Source of the DNA: Paludibacteraceae bacterium
GTDB taxonomy: Bacteria > Bacteroidota > Bacteroidia > Bacteroidales > Paludibacteraceae
NCBI GenBank assembly: GCA_905235505.1
Contig: CAJOMJ010000013.1
Coordinates: 51,547 to 115,546, forward strand
Direction: 5' to 3'
DNA: 64,000 nucleotides
This document shows, piece after piece, positions 43,535-53,128 of the stretch. The position numbers were made by a program, and so were the translations under genes. The notes beneath the pieces were generated by a model. That model was not told where the DNA came from, searched no databases, and saw only the letters and a list, made by a program, of their open reading frames with translations. How positions within the stretch are numbered: position 1 is the first letter of the stretch; each line of letters opens with the position of its first letter.

Positions 43535-43602
43535 CAAAATTACTTTATGTTTATCATATATCAAAATCTTTTTTGATATTATGAAAATTTATACTATCTT
43601 TG
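43535..43602. promoter_or_regulatory. Divergent xseA/recJ promoters sharing a perfect palindrome
   Basis: Minus: TAATTTTG (43542-43535) and TTTG (43565-43562), 19 bp apart. Plus: TTTG (43572-43575) and TATCTTTG (43595-43602), 19 bp apart. ATATCAAAA (43558-43566) and TTTTGATAT (43571-43579) form a perfect 9-bp inverted repeat that contains both -33 boxes, a likely regulator site or simple promoter symmetry. Confidence 0.8.
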
Positions 43603-43629
43603 CACTCTTGATTTATGCTTGCTCCAAGA

Positions 43630-45360
43630 ATGAACAATAGTTGGCAAATAAAGAGTCTTAGCAATGAGCAACGTGTAGTAGCAGAGCGTCTTGCAGCCGA
43701 ACTGAATATCAGTGTCGTATCTGCTTCCATGCTTGTGCGTAGAGGTATTTCTACTGTTCAAGACGCTAAAACCTTTGTTCATCCTCAACTTGGCATGCTG
43801 CACGACCCCTTCCTTATGAAAGATATGGATAAGGCTGTGGCACGACTCCATAAAGCTATTATCAACAATGAGCGTATCCTCGTTTTTGGAGACTATGATG
43901 TGGATGGCACAACTGCTGTTGCACTTATGTACACTTTTCTCTGCTCTGTTGTCAAATCTCCCGAACAAGTTGACTACTATATTCCTGACAGATACACCGA
44001 AGGCTATGGTATCTCTAACAAAGGCATTGATTATGCAGCTTCAACAGGTTGCAGTTTGATAGTAGCACTTGACTGCGGAATCAGGAGTATTGCTGAGGTG
44101 GATTATGCCGCCTCATTAGGCATTGACTTTATTATTTGCGACCACCATCTCCCCGGACAAAATATACCCAAAGCCGTTGCTGTGCTCGATGCCAAACGAG
44201 CGGACAGCACCTACCCCTTCAGTGAACTATGCGGATGTGGTGTGGGGTTCAAACTCGCGCAGGCTTATTCTGAGCAGAATAACATCCCGTTTGACAGTCT
44301 GCAACCATATCTCGCATTGGTTGCCATGGCAATAGCTTCTGATATAGTGCCCGTTACAGGTGAAAACAGAGTGTTGGCATATTATGGTATCAAAATGCTT
44401 AATACCGAACCTGCTGTTGGAATCAAGAATTTGATGAATATCGCAGGTATAGAATATGGTAAACTGACCATCAGCGACCTTGTATATAAAATAGGGCCCC
44501 GTATCAATGCATGCGGGAGAATACGCTCAGGAAGAGATGCTGTAAGACTGCTCATTACCGATGATGATGCTGAAGCACGGCAGATGAGCGAAGAGATTAA
44601 TCATCAAAATGAAATTCGCCGTGACCTTGACCAGCAAATAACCGGCGAGGCTATGCAGATGCTTACCTCAGACCCCGACAACGAGCGCAGATATTCTACT
44701 GTGGTATGTGGCGAAAACTGGCATAAGGGTGTAGTAGGGATAGTAGCGTCCAGATTGATAGATAACTACTATCGCCCCACCATCGTATTATCTCTTACTG
44801 ATGGTATGATAAGCGGCTCAGCCAGAAGTGTGGGAGGGTTCGATATATATAGTGCTATTGACTCTTGCAGTGACCTTCTTACCAATTTCGGAGGACACAT
44901 ATTTGCTGCAGGACTCTCGATGAAACCTGAGAATCTTGAGGCTTTCAAGCAGCGGTTTGAGAAGTATGTAAGTGAACATATCTTACCCGAACAACAGCAA
45001 CCTGTCATACAGATTGAAGAAGAAATAACATTTTCTGACATAACATCTCAGTTCTTCAGTCTCCTGAAGCATCTTGAACCCTTCGGACCGGGTAATCCAA
45101 GACCCATTTTTGTTACCCGCAATGTGAGCAATTACCGCTACACACATCGCGTTGGCAAACAAGGAGAACATCTGCGTCTCGATATAAAAGACAAGACAGG
45201 CTCTATGCAGGGTATCGCATTTGGCAAAGGAGAATATGCTGTGCCACTCTTGAATGGTAAAAATATGGATGTTTGTTACGAACTTCAACAGAACACCTTC
45301 AATGGTCAGACCTCTCTGCAGATGATGGTGCAGGATATGAAGCTTACTAATGATAAATGA
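43630..45360 (+). CDS. recJ: Single-stranded-DNA-specific exonuclease RecJ
   Basis: 576 residues from the ATG at 43630 (MNNSWQIKSLSNEQRVVAER). An earlier ATG at 43615 would leave almost no leader after the promoter and adds residues not expected in the family. RecJ is a 5'-3' exonuclease in recombination and mismatch repair. DHH-family motifs: VFGDYDVDGTTAVALMY, ALDCGIRS, IICDHHLPG, GPRINACGRIRSGRDAV, and the DHHA1 part VVGIVASRLIDNYYRPTIVL with GSARSVGGFD. The C-terminal OB-like domain ends in TSLQMMVQDMKL. Co-directional with ansA, 10 bp apart. Confidence 0.95.
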   Translation: MNNSWQIKSLSNEQRVVAERLAAELNISVVSASMLVRRGISTVQDAKTFVHPQLGMLHDPFLMKDMDKAVARLHKAIINNERILVFGDYDVDGTTAVALMYTFLCSVVKSPEQVDYYIPDRYTEGYGISNKGIDYAASTGCSLIVALDCGIRSIAEVDYAASLGIDFIICDHHLPGQNIPKAVAVLDAKRADSTYPFSELCGCGVGFKLAQAYSEQNNIPFDSLQPYLALVAMAIASDIVPVTGENRVLAYYGIKMLNTEPAVGIKNLMNIAGIEYGKLTISDLVYKIGPRINACGRIRSGRDAVRLLITDDDAEARQMSEEINHQNEIRRDLDQQITGEAMQMLTSDPDNERRYSTVVCGENWHKGVVGIVASRLIDNYYRPTIVLSLTDGMISGSARSVGGFDIYSAIDSCSDLLTNFGGHIFAAGLSMKPENLEAFKQRFEKYVSEHILPEQQQPVIQIEEEITFSDITSQFFSLLKHLEPFGPGNPRPIFVTRNVSNYRYTHRVGKQGEHLRLDIKDKTGSMQGIAFGKGEYAVPLLNGKNMDVCYELQQNTFNGQTSLQMMVQDMKLTNDK

Positions 45361-45370
45361 GTAAAAATAT

Positions 45371-46411
45371 ATGAACAACGACAAGTCAGTATTGATAATC
45401 TTCACCGGAGGGACAATCTCAATGACCCGTGACCCCGAGACAGGTGCACTATGCCCTGCCGATGTCAATCAATTCAGAGAATTTATGCCGGAACTCTTTC
45501 ATAGTGATATCAATGTTGATATGCTACCCTTCGATCCTCTCATTGATTCATCTGATGTGAATCCTCCTATTTGGAGTAAACTGGCAAACATTATATATAC
45601 TAATTATAATAAGTATGACGGCTTCGTCATTACTCATGGAACCGACACTATGGCTTATACGGCTTCTGCATTGAGTTTCATGCTTGAGAACTTAGGCAAA
45701 CCCGTAGTACTCACCGGAAGCCAGCTGCCCGTTGGTGTAATGCGTAGTGACGCAAAGGAAAACCTGCTTACAGCTATCGAGATTGCCGCAGAGCGGGATG
45801 AAGAAGGTAATGCCATAGTGCCCGAAGTTTGCATATTCTTCGAGGCTAAACTTTATCGCGGTAATCGTTGCACAAAGAAGAACTCCGAACATTTTGCCGC
45901 TTTCAAGTCCTATAATTACGATCCGCTTGCCGTTGCAGGTGTGCATATCCATTATTTTCAGCATCTCATACATTATAACGACCCCTCCAAACCCTTGAGT
46001 TTGCGAACCAAGATAGACCAGAATGTGGCAATACTCAAGTTATTCCCCGGAATATCAGAAAAAACAGTAAGAGCCATCTTGGGTATAGAAGGCTTGCGCG
46101 CAGTTATCCTCGAGACTTACGGCTCTGGTAACGCACCCGGGGAGAAATGGCTATATGAAGCTTTGCAGGATGCAATAAAAAGAGGCATAATTATAGTAAA
46201 CAAGACACAATGTGTGATGGGTAGCGTGGAAATGGGTAGGTATGAAACCTCTCTTCATCTTCTTCAGGCAGGTGTCTTGTGTGGATACGACATAACCACC
46301 GAGGCTCTACTGACAAAACTAATGTATCTCTTGGGAGAAAACGGAGATAATACAGACGAAGTCATCCGTTTGCTGCAAACCAACTTGTGCGGAGAAATGA
46401 CTATAGACTAA
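45371..46411 (+). CDS. ansA: Type I (cytoplasmic) L-asparaginase
   Basis: 346 residues without signal peptide. It hydrolyses asparagine to aspartate and ammonia. Catalytic Thr lies in IIFTGGTISMTRDP, and the second Thr-Asp pair in FVITHGTDTMAYTASAL; VVLTGSQLPVGVMRSDAKEN holds the Lys region. The N-terminal domain is followed by the allosteric-type C-terminal domain (LRAVILETYGSGNAPGE). It is preceded by recJ (10 bp) and followed by pepD (33 bp), so it may be co-transcribed with both. Confidence 0.93.
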   Translation: MNNDKSVLIIFTGGTISMTRDPETGALCPADVNQFREFMPELFHSDINVDMLPFDPLIDSSDVNPPIWSKLANIIYTNYNKYDGFVITHGTDTMAYTASALSFMLENLGKPVVLTGSQLPVGVMRSDAKENLLTAIEIAAERDEEGNAIVPEVCIFFEAKLYRGNRCTKKNSEHFAAFKSYNYDPLAVAGVHIHYFQHLIHYNDPSKPLSLRTKIDQNVAILKLFPGISEKTVRAILGIEGLRAVILETYGSGNAPGEKWLYEALQDAIKRGIIIVNKTQCVMGSVEMGRYETSLHLLQAGVLCGYDITTEALLTKLMYLLGENGDNTDEVIRLLQTNLCGEMTID

Positions 46412-46444
46412 TTATGAAAAATAACCGTCTAAATACAAACTATC

Positions 46445-47911
46445 ATGAAACTTGAAGAACTTAACCCGCAAGGAATTTGGAAAAACTTCTATTCCTTGAC
46501 TCAGATTCCCCGTCCTTCAGGAAAGAAGGAGGCAATAGGCCGTTTTCTTGTAGAATACGGTAAATCACTTGGTCTTGAAACCTTTCAGGACGAAATAGGT
46601 AATGTCATTATACGCAAACCGGCATACCCCGGTTATGAGACGCACCCCGGAGTAATTCTGCAAGGACACATGGATATGGTGCCTCAGAAAAATTCGGATA
46701 TCATCTTTGACTTTGAAAAAGACCCCATCCGTGCTTATGTTGATGGTGAATGGGTAACAGCCGAAGGTACTACACTTGGTGCTGACAATGGTATAGGAAT
46801 TGCTACGGCTATGGCTGTTCTTGCAGACAAAAGCATCGTTCACCCGCCACTTGAAGCCTTCTTTACCGTAGATGAAGAAATCGGCATGTATGGCGCTTTC
46901 GATTTGAAGGGTGGTGTTCTTCAAGGAAAGACCCTGATTAATCTTGACTCTGAGACAGAAGGCGAACTGTATGTAGGTTGCGCAGGCGGAATTGATATAA
47001 ATTCTGTATTTGAGTATTTCATGCAACCTGTTGAAGATGGTGATGTGGCTCTTAAAGTAACTGTAAAAGGTCTTAAGGGCGGGCATTCCGGCTGTGATAT
47101 AAATCTGCAACGTGCTAATGCTAACAAACTGCTATTCCGCTTCCTGAAAGAAGCAGTCGCTCAGTATGATGCCCGCTTGGCTTCTGTCAACGGAGGCAGT
47201 CTCAGAAACTCTATTCCTCGTGAAGCTGAAACTGTCATTACTGTTCCTCAAGAAGATGTGGAAGATATAAAGCAATTAGTGATGGACTATGAAGACATAT
47301 TCATTCGTGAGTTCGACGGTGTAGAAGACAACTTGCAATTCTTCATTGAAGAAACAGATATGCCTGAAGGTCTGATACCCGAAGAGATACAAGATAGCAT
47401 TATTCATGCAATAGTGGCTTGCCCTGACGGAGTTAGTCGTATGATTGACGATATGCCTGACGTAGTGGAAACAAGCAATAATCTGGCCATGATTTCCACT
47501 ATTGTTACTAATGCCGCTGAAGGTCGTGCCAAAGTGGAGGTATGTTGTCTTACTCGTAGTTCGGTAGAGAGCAGAAAAGAAGAACTCTGCGAAATGATAG
47601 ACAGTGTATTCTCTCTTGCAGGTGCAAAGACCGAATGTTCAGGTAATTATCCGGGTTGGAAACCTAATCTGAATTCGCCTGTTCTCGGTATAATGCAACA
47701 AACATATAAAGAAGAATTTGGTGAAGAAGCAAGTATCATTACAATACATGCCGGCTTGGAATGTGGTATTATAGGACGTAACTATCCGGGTATGGATATG
47801 ATAAGTTTCGGACCTACTATCAAACACCCTCATTCTCCCGATGAAAAGGTAAATATTGCAACAGTCGAGAAGTTCTATCAACTCCTCCTTGCCACCCTCA
47901 AAAAACTTTAG
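46445..47911 (+). CDS. pepD: Aminoacyl-histidine dipeptidase (M20 family)
   Basis: 488 residues. PepD/carnosinase-type M20 enzymes cleave Xaa-His and other dipeptides with two zinc ions. Metal ligands and motifs are GHMDMVPQ, GADNGIGIATAMA, VDEEIGMYGAFD, NLDSETEGELYVGCAGG, KGGHSGCDI and HAGLECGIIG, with the final His in FGPTIKHPHSPDEKV. The length and order match Bacteroidota members. No signal peptide, so it is cytoplasmic. An unusual long hairpin follows the stop. Confidence 0.95.
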   Translation: MKLEELNPQGIWKNFYSLTQIPRPSGKKEAIGRFLVEYGKSLGLETFQDEIGNVIIRKPAYPGYETHPGVILQGHMDMVPQKNSDIIFDFEKDPIRAYVDGEWVTAEGTTLGADNGIGIATAMAVLADKSIVHPPLEAFFTVDEEIGMYGAFDLKGGVLQGKTLINLDSETEGELYVGCAGGIDINSVFEYFMQPVEDGDVALKVTVKGLKGGHSGCDINLQRANANKLLFRFLKEAVAQYDARLASVNGGSLRNSIPREAETVITVPQEDVEDIKQLVMDYEDIFIREFDGVEDNLQFFIEETDMPEGLIPEEIQDSIIHAIVACPDGVSRMIDDMPDVVETSNNLAMISTIVTNAAEGRAKVEVCCLTRSSVESRKEELCEMIDSVFSLAGAKTECSGNYPGWKPNLNSPVLGIMQQTYKEEFGEEASIITIHAGLECGIIGRNYPGMDMISFGPTIKHPHSPDEKVNIATVEKFYQLLLATLKKL

Positions 47912-47932
47912 TAAGCAGGAAAAGAAGCTATA

Positions 47933-47993
47933 TCTTTTACAAACAGAAATCACATACTTATATTTTAGTGGTTTCTGTTTGTAAAGTAAAAGA
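47933..47993 (+). terminator. Long hairpin downstream of pepD
   Basis: ACAAACAGAAA and TTTCTGTTTGT pair perfectly and are extended by TCTTTT / AAAAGA with a bulge and by CAC / GTG. The loop is about 14 nt and no T tract follows, so it is an atypical terminator, mRNA 3' stabiliser or part of a small RNA. The 304-bp gap also holds the response-regulator promoter. Confidence 0.5.
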
Positions 47994-48084
47994 GTTGTAT
48001 GCCTCCCGAATACTACCTGTTTCCTAAATCTTTGTTCTATAGGTTTTATTTTTTACAACAAAAGGTAGATAAGCAATTTTTTGG

Positions 48085-48115
48085 TTGTGTATTAACAAAA
48101 TTTGTATTACCTTTG
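48085..48115 (+). promoter_or_regulatory. Promoter of the response-regulator gene
   Basis: TTG core (48085-48087), 20 bp, TACCTTTG (48108-48115). Leader of about 95 nt before the ATG at 48216. Confidence 0.65.
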
Positions 48116-48215
48116 CAAGGTACAATAGAAAGAGAGTATTTAATCTGCCTTTTTCTCTATTATAAACATTGAAACTCAATTAAAAAACATATAAATAATC
48201 ATTTCTAATAATATT

Positions 48216-48917
48216 ATGAAAAAAAGACAAGATGCTATTCTTCTGTGTGAAGATGATGTAAACTATGGTATGCTCTTAAGTGACTACCTCCGTCAGAAAA
48301 ACTACAAAGTAGATTTCGCACAAGACGGTGAAGAAGGTTGGCAGAAGTTTAATGAGTCTCATTATGATTTCTGCATCTTTGATGTAATGATGCCTGTTCG
48401 TAATGGATTTGAACTGGCTAAATCTATCCGCCTGACCGGCTCACAAGTGCCTATCTTGTTCCTTACCGCCCGTTCTGCAGTAGAAGATGTTCTCGAAGGA
48501 TACAGCAGCGGTTGTGACGATTATGTAATCAAACCTTGTTCAATGGATGTGTTGATGTGCAAGATAGAGTGCATACTTCAACGTTTCCGCAGACAACAAC
48601 TGAGCAACGTCATAGTTTACCAACTTGGTTCATTTGAGTATAACTCGGCAAGACAGATTCTAACCTTAGGTCAGGAAAGCCGACATCTTTCTTCAAGAGA
48701 GAACGAACTTCTGCTTATCTTTGCCCAGAATGCAAATCAACTCGTAGAACGAAGTGTTTTATTGACTTCTGTATGGCACAATGACAGCTATTTCACAAGT
48801 CGTTCACTAAGCGTGTATATTAACCATCTTCGTACAATTCTCAAGGGCGATAGTACAGTCAAACTAATGAATGTACATGGTAAGGGTTATAAGTTGGTTA
48901 TTCCTGAAGATGAATAA
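48216..48917 (+). CDS. OmpR/PhoB-family response regulator (RprY-like)
   Basis: 233 residues. The receiver domain (1-120) has the acidic pair ED at 12-13, phospho-acceptor D56 in IFDVMMPVRNG, T84 in LFLTARS and K106 in DDYVIKPC. The winged-helix DNA-binding domain (about 135-230) has LSSRENELLLIFAQNANQLV, RSVLLTSVW, SRSLSVYINHLR and NVHGKGYKLV. It is similar to RprY of Bacteroides, but no histidine kinase gene is adjacent, so it is an orphan here. cysS follows after 48 bp. Its regulon cannot be read from the window. Confidence 0.85.
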   Translation: MKKRQDAILLCEDDVNYGMLLSDYLRQKNYKVDFAQDGEEGWQKFNESHYDFCIFDVMMPVRNGFELAKSIRLTGSQVPILFLTARSAVEDVLEGYSSGCDDYVIKPCSMDVLMCKIECILQRFRRQQLSNVIVYQLGSFEYNSARQILTLGQESRHLSSRENELLLIFAQNANQLVERSVLLTSVWHNDSYFTSRSLSVYINHLRTILKGDSTVKLMNVHGKGYKLVIPEDE

Positions 48918-48965
48918 CTTAACAGTCCTGCAAATATAACAACAGGCCGTTGCCGCTTTTAAGGT

Positions 48966-50429
48966 ATGCAAATCTACAACACTCTCACTCGCTCCAAACA
49001 AGAGTTTATACCTCTCAATGCTCCGCATGTGGGACTTTATGTCTGCGGACCTACCGTATATGGTGATGCTCATCTCGGACATGCCAGACCCGCTATTACC
49101 TTTGACCTCTTGTATAGGTATCTGACATATCTCGGCTATAAGGTTCGTTATGTCCGTAACATAACGGATGTAGGGCATCTTGAGCATGATGCTGATGAGG
49201 GGGAAGATAAAATTGCAAAGAAAGCCCGTCTGGAGCAATTGGAGCCGATGGAAGTGGTGCAGTACTATACTAACCGCTATCACCATGATATGGAGCTCCT
49301 TAATGTGCTCCCTCCGTCTATAGAACCTCATGCTTCAGGGCATATCATAGAACAGATAGAGTTTATTAAAAAGATTCTTGATGCCGGATATGCTTATGTA
49401 TCAGAAGGTAGTGTGTATTTCGATGTAGAGAAATATGCAAAAGACTTCCATTACGGCAAACTCTCGGGTAGAAACATAGAAGAACTCTATAGTGAGACCC
49501 GTGAACTTGACGGTCAACAGGAGAAACGTCATAGTTTTGACTTTGCTCTCTGGAAGAAGGCCGCGCCCGAACATATTATGCACTGGCCTTCTCCATGGTC
49601 GGAGGGATTTCCTGGATGGCACTTGGAGTGTTCTACTATGGGAACAAAATATCTGGGTGAGCAGTTTGATATTCATGGTGGAGGAATGGATCTCATGTTC
49701 CCGCATCATGAGGCGGAGATAGCTCAGTCGTGCGCTGCATTAGGGCATGATACGGTTAAATACTGGATGCACAATAATATGATAACTATTGCAGGAAAGA
49801 AAATGGGTAAGTCGTATGGCAACTTCATTACTCTGGAACAGTTCTTCACAGGTGAGCATCCTTTACTCAGCAAACCCTTCTCCCCGATGACTATACGTTT
49901 CTTTATTCTTATGGCTCACTACCGCTCTACGGTGGATTTCTCCAGTGAAGCTCTTGAGGCTGCGGAGAAAGGGCTCGAAAGACTGACAGAAACATATCAG
50001 AGACTGCAAAAACTCAAACCGTCACAAGAGAGTACTGTAGATGTAAAAGGACTGCGCGAGCGTTGTATAGAAGCAATGGATGACGATTTGAACTCACCTA
50101 TTGTCATCTCTCACTTGTTCGACTCTGCCCGAGCAATCAATACCGTCTTTGACGGGAAAGAAACTATCTCTGAGCAGGACTTAAAGGAGTTGCAGGACAC
50201 TTGGCATCTGTTCGTAGAGGACATACTTGGTTTGAAAATGACACAGGCCTCGTCTGCGGTTGATAGCAATCTTGATGCATATCGCGGAGCAGTGGATATG
50301 CTGCTTAATATGCGTCTGGAAGCTAAAAGGCAAAAGGATTGGACTACATCTGACAACATACGCAATCAGCTTACCGCACTTGGCTTCAATATAAAAGATA
50401 CCAAGGACGGATTTGAGTGGAGTCTGTGA
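48966..50429 (+). CDS. cysS: Cysteine-tRNA ligase
   Basis: 487 residues, class I synthetase. [20 protein letters not shown] contains the zinc ligand C27 and the HIGH-like [29 protein letters not shown] and [13 protein letters not shown] provide other zinc and cysteine ligands; KKMGKSYGN is the KMSKS equivalent, with Gly in place of the first Ser. The C-terminal helical domain ends in [14 protein letters not shown]. It may share the transcript with the response regulator upstream and dprA downstream (34 bp). Confidence 0.97.
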   Translation: MQIYNTLTRSKQEFIPLNAPHVGLYVCGPTVYGDAHLGHARPAITFDLLYRYLTYLGYKVRYVRNITDVGHLEHDADEGEDKIAKKARLEQLEPMEVVQYYTNRYHHDMELLNVLPPSIEPHASGHIIEQIEFIKKILDAGYAYVSEGSVYFDVEKYAKDFHYGKLSGRNIEELYSETRELDGQQEKRHSFDFALWKKAAPEHIMHWPSPWSEGFPGWHLECSTMGTKYLGEQFDIHGGGMDLMFPHHEAEIAQSCAALGHDTVKYWMHNNMITIAGKKMGKSYGNFITLEQFFTGEHPLLSKPFSPMTIRFFILMAHYRSTVDFSSEALEAAEKGLERLTETYQRLQKLKPSQESTVDVKGLRERCIEAMDDDLNSPIVISHLFDSARAINTVFDGKETISEQDLKELQDTWHLFVEDILGLKMTQASSAVDSNLDAYRGAVDMLLNMRLEAKRQKDWTTSDNIRNQLTALGFNIKDTKDGFEWSL

Positions 50430-50463
50430 CAGCGGGTCTGTAGTCACAACTTAAGCAACTGCT

Positions 50464-51585
50464 ATGCAGGACACAGAGCAACTGAAATATATAATAGCAT
50501 TGCCTTTGCTTTCTGAGGTAGGACTCAGAACGGCAAAGGCAATGATTGATTTCTTCGGTTCTGCAGAATCCGTATTTCAAGCTACAGAAAATGACTTGCT
50601 ATCTATTCCCAATATACACAAGGATACAGTTGCTGCAATACTGGCGAGTAAGAGTCAGGCACTCAAAAGAGCAGAGAAAGAACTTGAGTTCATAGAGAAA
50701 AACGAGATACAAACATACTATTTCGAGGATGCCGATTACCCATATCGTTTGAGAGAGTGTCCCGATGCACCTATTTTGCTTTATGGTAAGGGAAAACTTA
50801 ACTTAAATGAGGGAAAGTTCTTGTCTGTAGTAGGTACTCGTATGCCGACAGACAACGGCAAACAATTATGCCGTCAGATAGTGTCTGACTTAGCACAAAA
50901 GACAATAGGTCTTACAATAGTGAGTGGTTTGGCATACGGAATAGATGTGACTGCCCACAAAGCAGCTATTTCTTCAGGAATCCCTACTATCATCATTCCC
51001 GGTCATGGTCTGGATAGGATATATCCGTATGCTAACCGTCAGGTGGCTGTAGATTCTTTGGATAAGGGAGGAATACTGACAGAGTATATGTCTGGAACGC
51101 AACCTGACAGACAGAATTTTGTAGCAAGAAACAGAATTATAGCCGGACTGAGCGATGCAACTCTTGTGGTAGAAAGCAAGGTGAAAGGCGGGTCTCTTAT
51201 TACCGCAGATATGGCAAACGGGTATAGCAGAGAAGTCTTTGCTATCCCGGGCAGACCTACAGATACTGCTTCTGCCGGATGTAACATGTTGATAAAGCAA
51301 CAGAAGGCGGCGTTGATAGAGTCTGCAGATGATATTATAGCAGCCATGCAGTGGGATGCTACAGAGAGAGTCATGCCGGTGCAGACTGAGTTGTTTGACA
51401 ATTTGACGGAAGAGGAGACAATGTTACTTGATATGCTAAGAAAGGCGGAAGACGGGCTACATGTCAATTTGATTGTGATGGAGACGCAGTTACCATATAG
51501 TCAAGTTACTTCAACATTGATGATGATGGAGTTGAAAGGAATAGTTCGCTCACTACCCGGAAATATATATAAAGCGGCAAAATGA
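50464..51585 (+). CDS. dprA: DNA-processing protein DprA (Smf)
   Basis: 373 residues. DprA loads RecA on incoming single-stranded DNA during transformation. An N-terminal SAM-like domain (about 1-75) precedes the extended Rossmann fold: FLSVVGTRMPTDNGKQLCRQ, TIVSGLAYGIDVTAHKAAI, IPGHGLDRIYPYANR, RNRIIAGLSDATLVVESKVK, GGSLITADMANGYSREVFAI. A winged-helix DML1-like domain closes the protein (about 315-373). Together with the ComEA-like gene it is a transformation-related function, though DprA is also common in non-competent species. Confidence 0.95.
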   Translation: MQDTEQLKYIIALPLLSEVGLRTAKAMIDFFGSAESVFQATENDLLSIPNIHKDTVAAILASKSQALKRAEKELEFIEKNEIQTYYFEDADYPYRLRECPDAPILLYGKGKLNLNEGKFLSVVGTRMPTDNGKQLCRQIVSDLAQKTIGLTIVSGLAYGIDVTAHKAAISSGIPTIIIPGHGLDRIYPYANRQVAVDSLDKGGILTEYMSGTQPDRQNFVARNRIIAGLSDATLVVESKVKGGSLITADMANGYSREVFAIPGRPTDTASAGCNMLIKQQKAALIESADDIIAAMQWDATERVMPVQTELFDNLTEEETMLLDMLRKAEDGLHVNLIVMETQLPYSQVTSTLMMMELKGIVRSLPGNIYKAAK

Positions 51586-51615
51586 ACATAAAATAGTTGC
51601 GGAGAGTCAGTAAGA

Positions 51616-51647
51616 TTTGCATAATCACAAATATTGCAGTATCTTTG
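51616..51647 (+). promoter_or_regulatory. Promoter of the DUF5606 operon
   Basis: TTTG (51616-51619), 20 bp, TATCTTTG (51640-51647). The leader of about 110 nt is AT-rich with a TATATA-type imperfect palindrome near 51680-51715. Confidence 0.85.
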
Positions 51648-51765
51648 CAGCCGCTTGGGAGCACTTGTTGATGTATAGCACATATATTATATATGAGAAT
51701 ATATATATAACCTTATAGAACACATTTAGAACTATAGAAAACAAATACAAAACCAACTACCAATT

Positions 51766-52293
51766 ATGCTAAAGGAAATACTTGCAGTTACGGGTAAGCC
51801 AGGGTTGTTCCGTTTGGTAAGCCGTGGTAACAACATGCTTATTATAGAGTCATTGGAGGACGGCAAACGTATGCCTACATATGCGAGGGACAAGATTGTA
51901 AGTCTTGCGGATATCTCAATGTTTACCATGAGTGACGACAAGCCACTGAATGAGGTGCTTATTTCACTTAAGGAGAAACAGAACGGAGAGCTTGTTAGTT
52001 TCGATATAAAGAAGGCGGACAATGATACTCTCCGCAGTTTCTTTGCAGAGATATTGCCTGATTTCGACCGTGAGAGAGTGTATCCAAGCGATATTCGCAA
52101 ACTGCTACTATGGTACAATATTCTTATTAAGGCAGGCATTACTGATTTTACCATAGAAGATGATACGGAACCGGTAGCGACACCTGAAGACAAAAAAGAG
52201 GAGAAACACACGGCTCCAAACAATAAGCAAGTAAAGACACAAAAGTCAGCAGCAACATCAGTAAAGACCGGTGTAGGTGCAAAACGAGGCTAA
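51766..52293 (+). CDS. DUF5606 domain protein
   Basis: 175 residues. The conserved part (1-130) opens with MLKEILAVTGKPGLFRLVSR and continues with NMLIIESLEDGKRMPTYARD, SLADISMFT and LPDFDRERVYPSDIRKLLLW, which mark the Bacteroidota-wide DUF5606 family of unknown function. The N-terminal part looks like a small SH3/Tudor-like barrel. The tail (about 135-175) is disordered, rich in Lys, Thr and Ser. It has its own promoter and is followed at once by the NIF3-like gene, a gene pairing suggestive of a common process, not yet defined. Confidence 0.85.
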   Translation: MLKEILAVTGKPGLFRLVSRGNNMLIIESLEDGKRMPTYARDKIVSLADISMFTMSDDKPLNEVLISLKEKQNGELVSFDIKKADNDTLRSFFAEILPDFDRERVYPSDIRKLLLWYNILIKAGITDFTIEDDTEPVATPEDKKEEKHTAPNNKQVKTQKSAATSVKTGVGAKRG

Positions 52294-52294
52294 T

Positions 52295-53074
52295 TTGACC
52301 GCTCGTGAGATAATTGATATCATAGAGTCTGTAGCACCGTTGAGTCAGCAAGAGGGGTGGGATAATTCGGGGTTGCAGACAGGGAGAAGGGAGACTGAGG
52401 TCGCTCGGGTTTTGCTTTGTACTGATGTACAGGATGAAACAGTAGAAGAGGCTGTGAGGAAAGGTTGTCAGATGATAATCTCTCATCATCCTCTTCTTTT
52501 TCATGGTCTAAAGCGAATAGAAGGTCTGACGAGAGAGGAGCGTTGTGCAATAAAGGCTATACAACATGGCATAGTCATCTATAGTTCTCATACTGCGATG
52601 GATACATATCTGCACGGAGTGAGCGGCAGGATGGCTGAGAAATTAGGAATAAAAGATTATGAGATTCTGAGTCCGGAAGGAGGAGATACAGGGTTGGGAG
52701 TAACAGGTGAACTGCAGAAGCCACTTGGATTGGAGGAGTTTCTTATGTTGCTTAAACAGACCTTTCATACAACATGTATCAGATATACGGAGAAGAAGCA
52801 GGAGAATAACATTATCTCAAAGGTAGCGCTGTGCGGGGGAGCAGGCAGTGAGTTTATGGAGAATGCGATACGTCAGGGGGCAGATGCATACGTGACGGCA
52901 GACGTGAAGTATCACGAGATGCAGGCGGCGGACGGGAGAATCAATATGTTTGACATAGGGCATTTTGAGAGTGAGCAGTTTACGAAAGAAGTGTTTGAGG
53001 ACTTGCTTAGAGACCACGATGTGGAGTGTGTTATAGCCGAAAGTGACACGAGTTGCGTGAAAGCATACTCATAA
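52295..53074 (+). CDS. NIF3-like dinuclear metal-centre protein (YbgI family)
   Basis: 259 residues if the TTG at 52295 is used, two bases after the DUF5606 stop; a GTG at 52277 overlapping that gene is the alternative (265 residues). No ATG fits the conserved N terminus TAREIIDIIESVAPLSQQEG. Metal ligands are in MIISHHPLLFHGLKRI, SSHTAMD and DIGHFESEQF, with TADVKYHEMQAA as another signature. The family forms hexameric rings of unclear function, with GTP cyclohydrolase I type 2 annotations being historical. A zinc-ribbon gene follows after 54 bp, a common neighbour in Bacteroidota. Confidence 0.88.
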   Translation: MTAREIIDIIESVAPLSQQEGWDNSGLQTGRRETEVARVLLCTDVQDETVEEAVRKGCQMIISHHPLLFHGLKRIEGLTREERCAIKAIQHGIVIYSSHTAMDTYLHGVSGRMAEKLGIKDYEILSPEGGDTGLGVTGELQKPLGLEEFLMLLKQTFHTTCIRYTEKKQENNIISKVALCGGAGSEFMENAIRQGADAYVTADVKYHEMQAADGRINMFDIGHFESEQFTKEVFEDLLRDHDVECVIAESDTSCVKAYS

Positions 53075-53128
53075 ACAGAACAAAAGAGAAACAATCAGAC
53101 ACAATAATAACATTAAACATATATAATT

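Noticed and set aside
37146-48215. oriC with a DnaA-box cluster
   Set aside because: Reading the intergenic gaps gave no convincing group of TTATCCACA-like sites; only the skew suggests an origin nearby.
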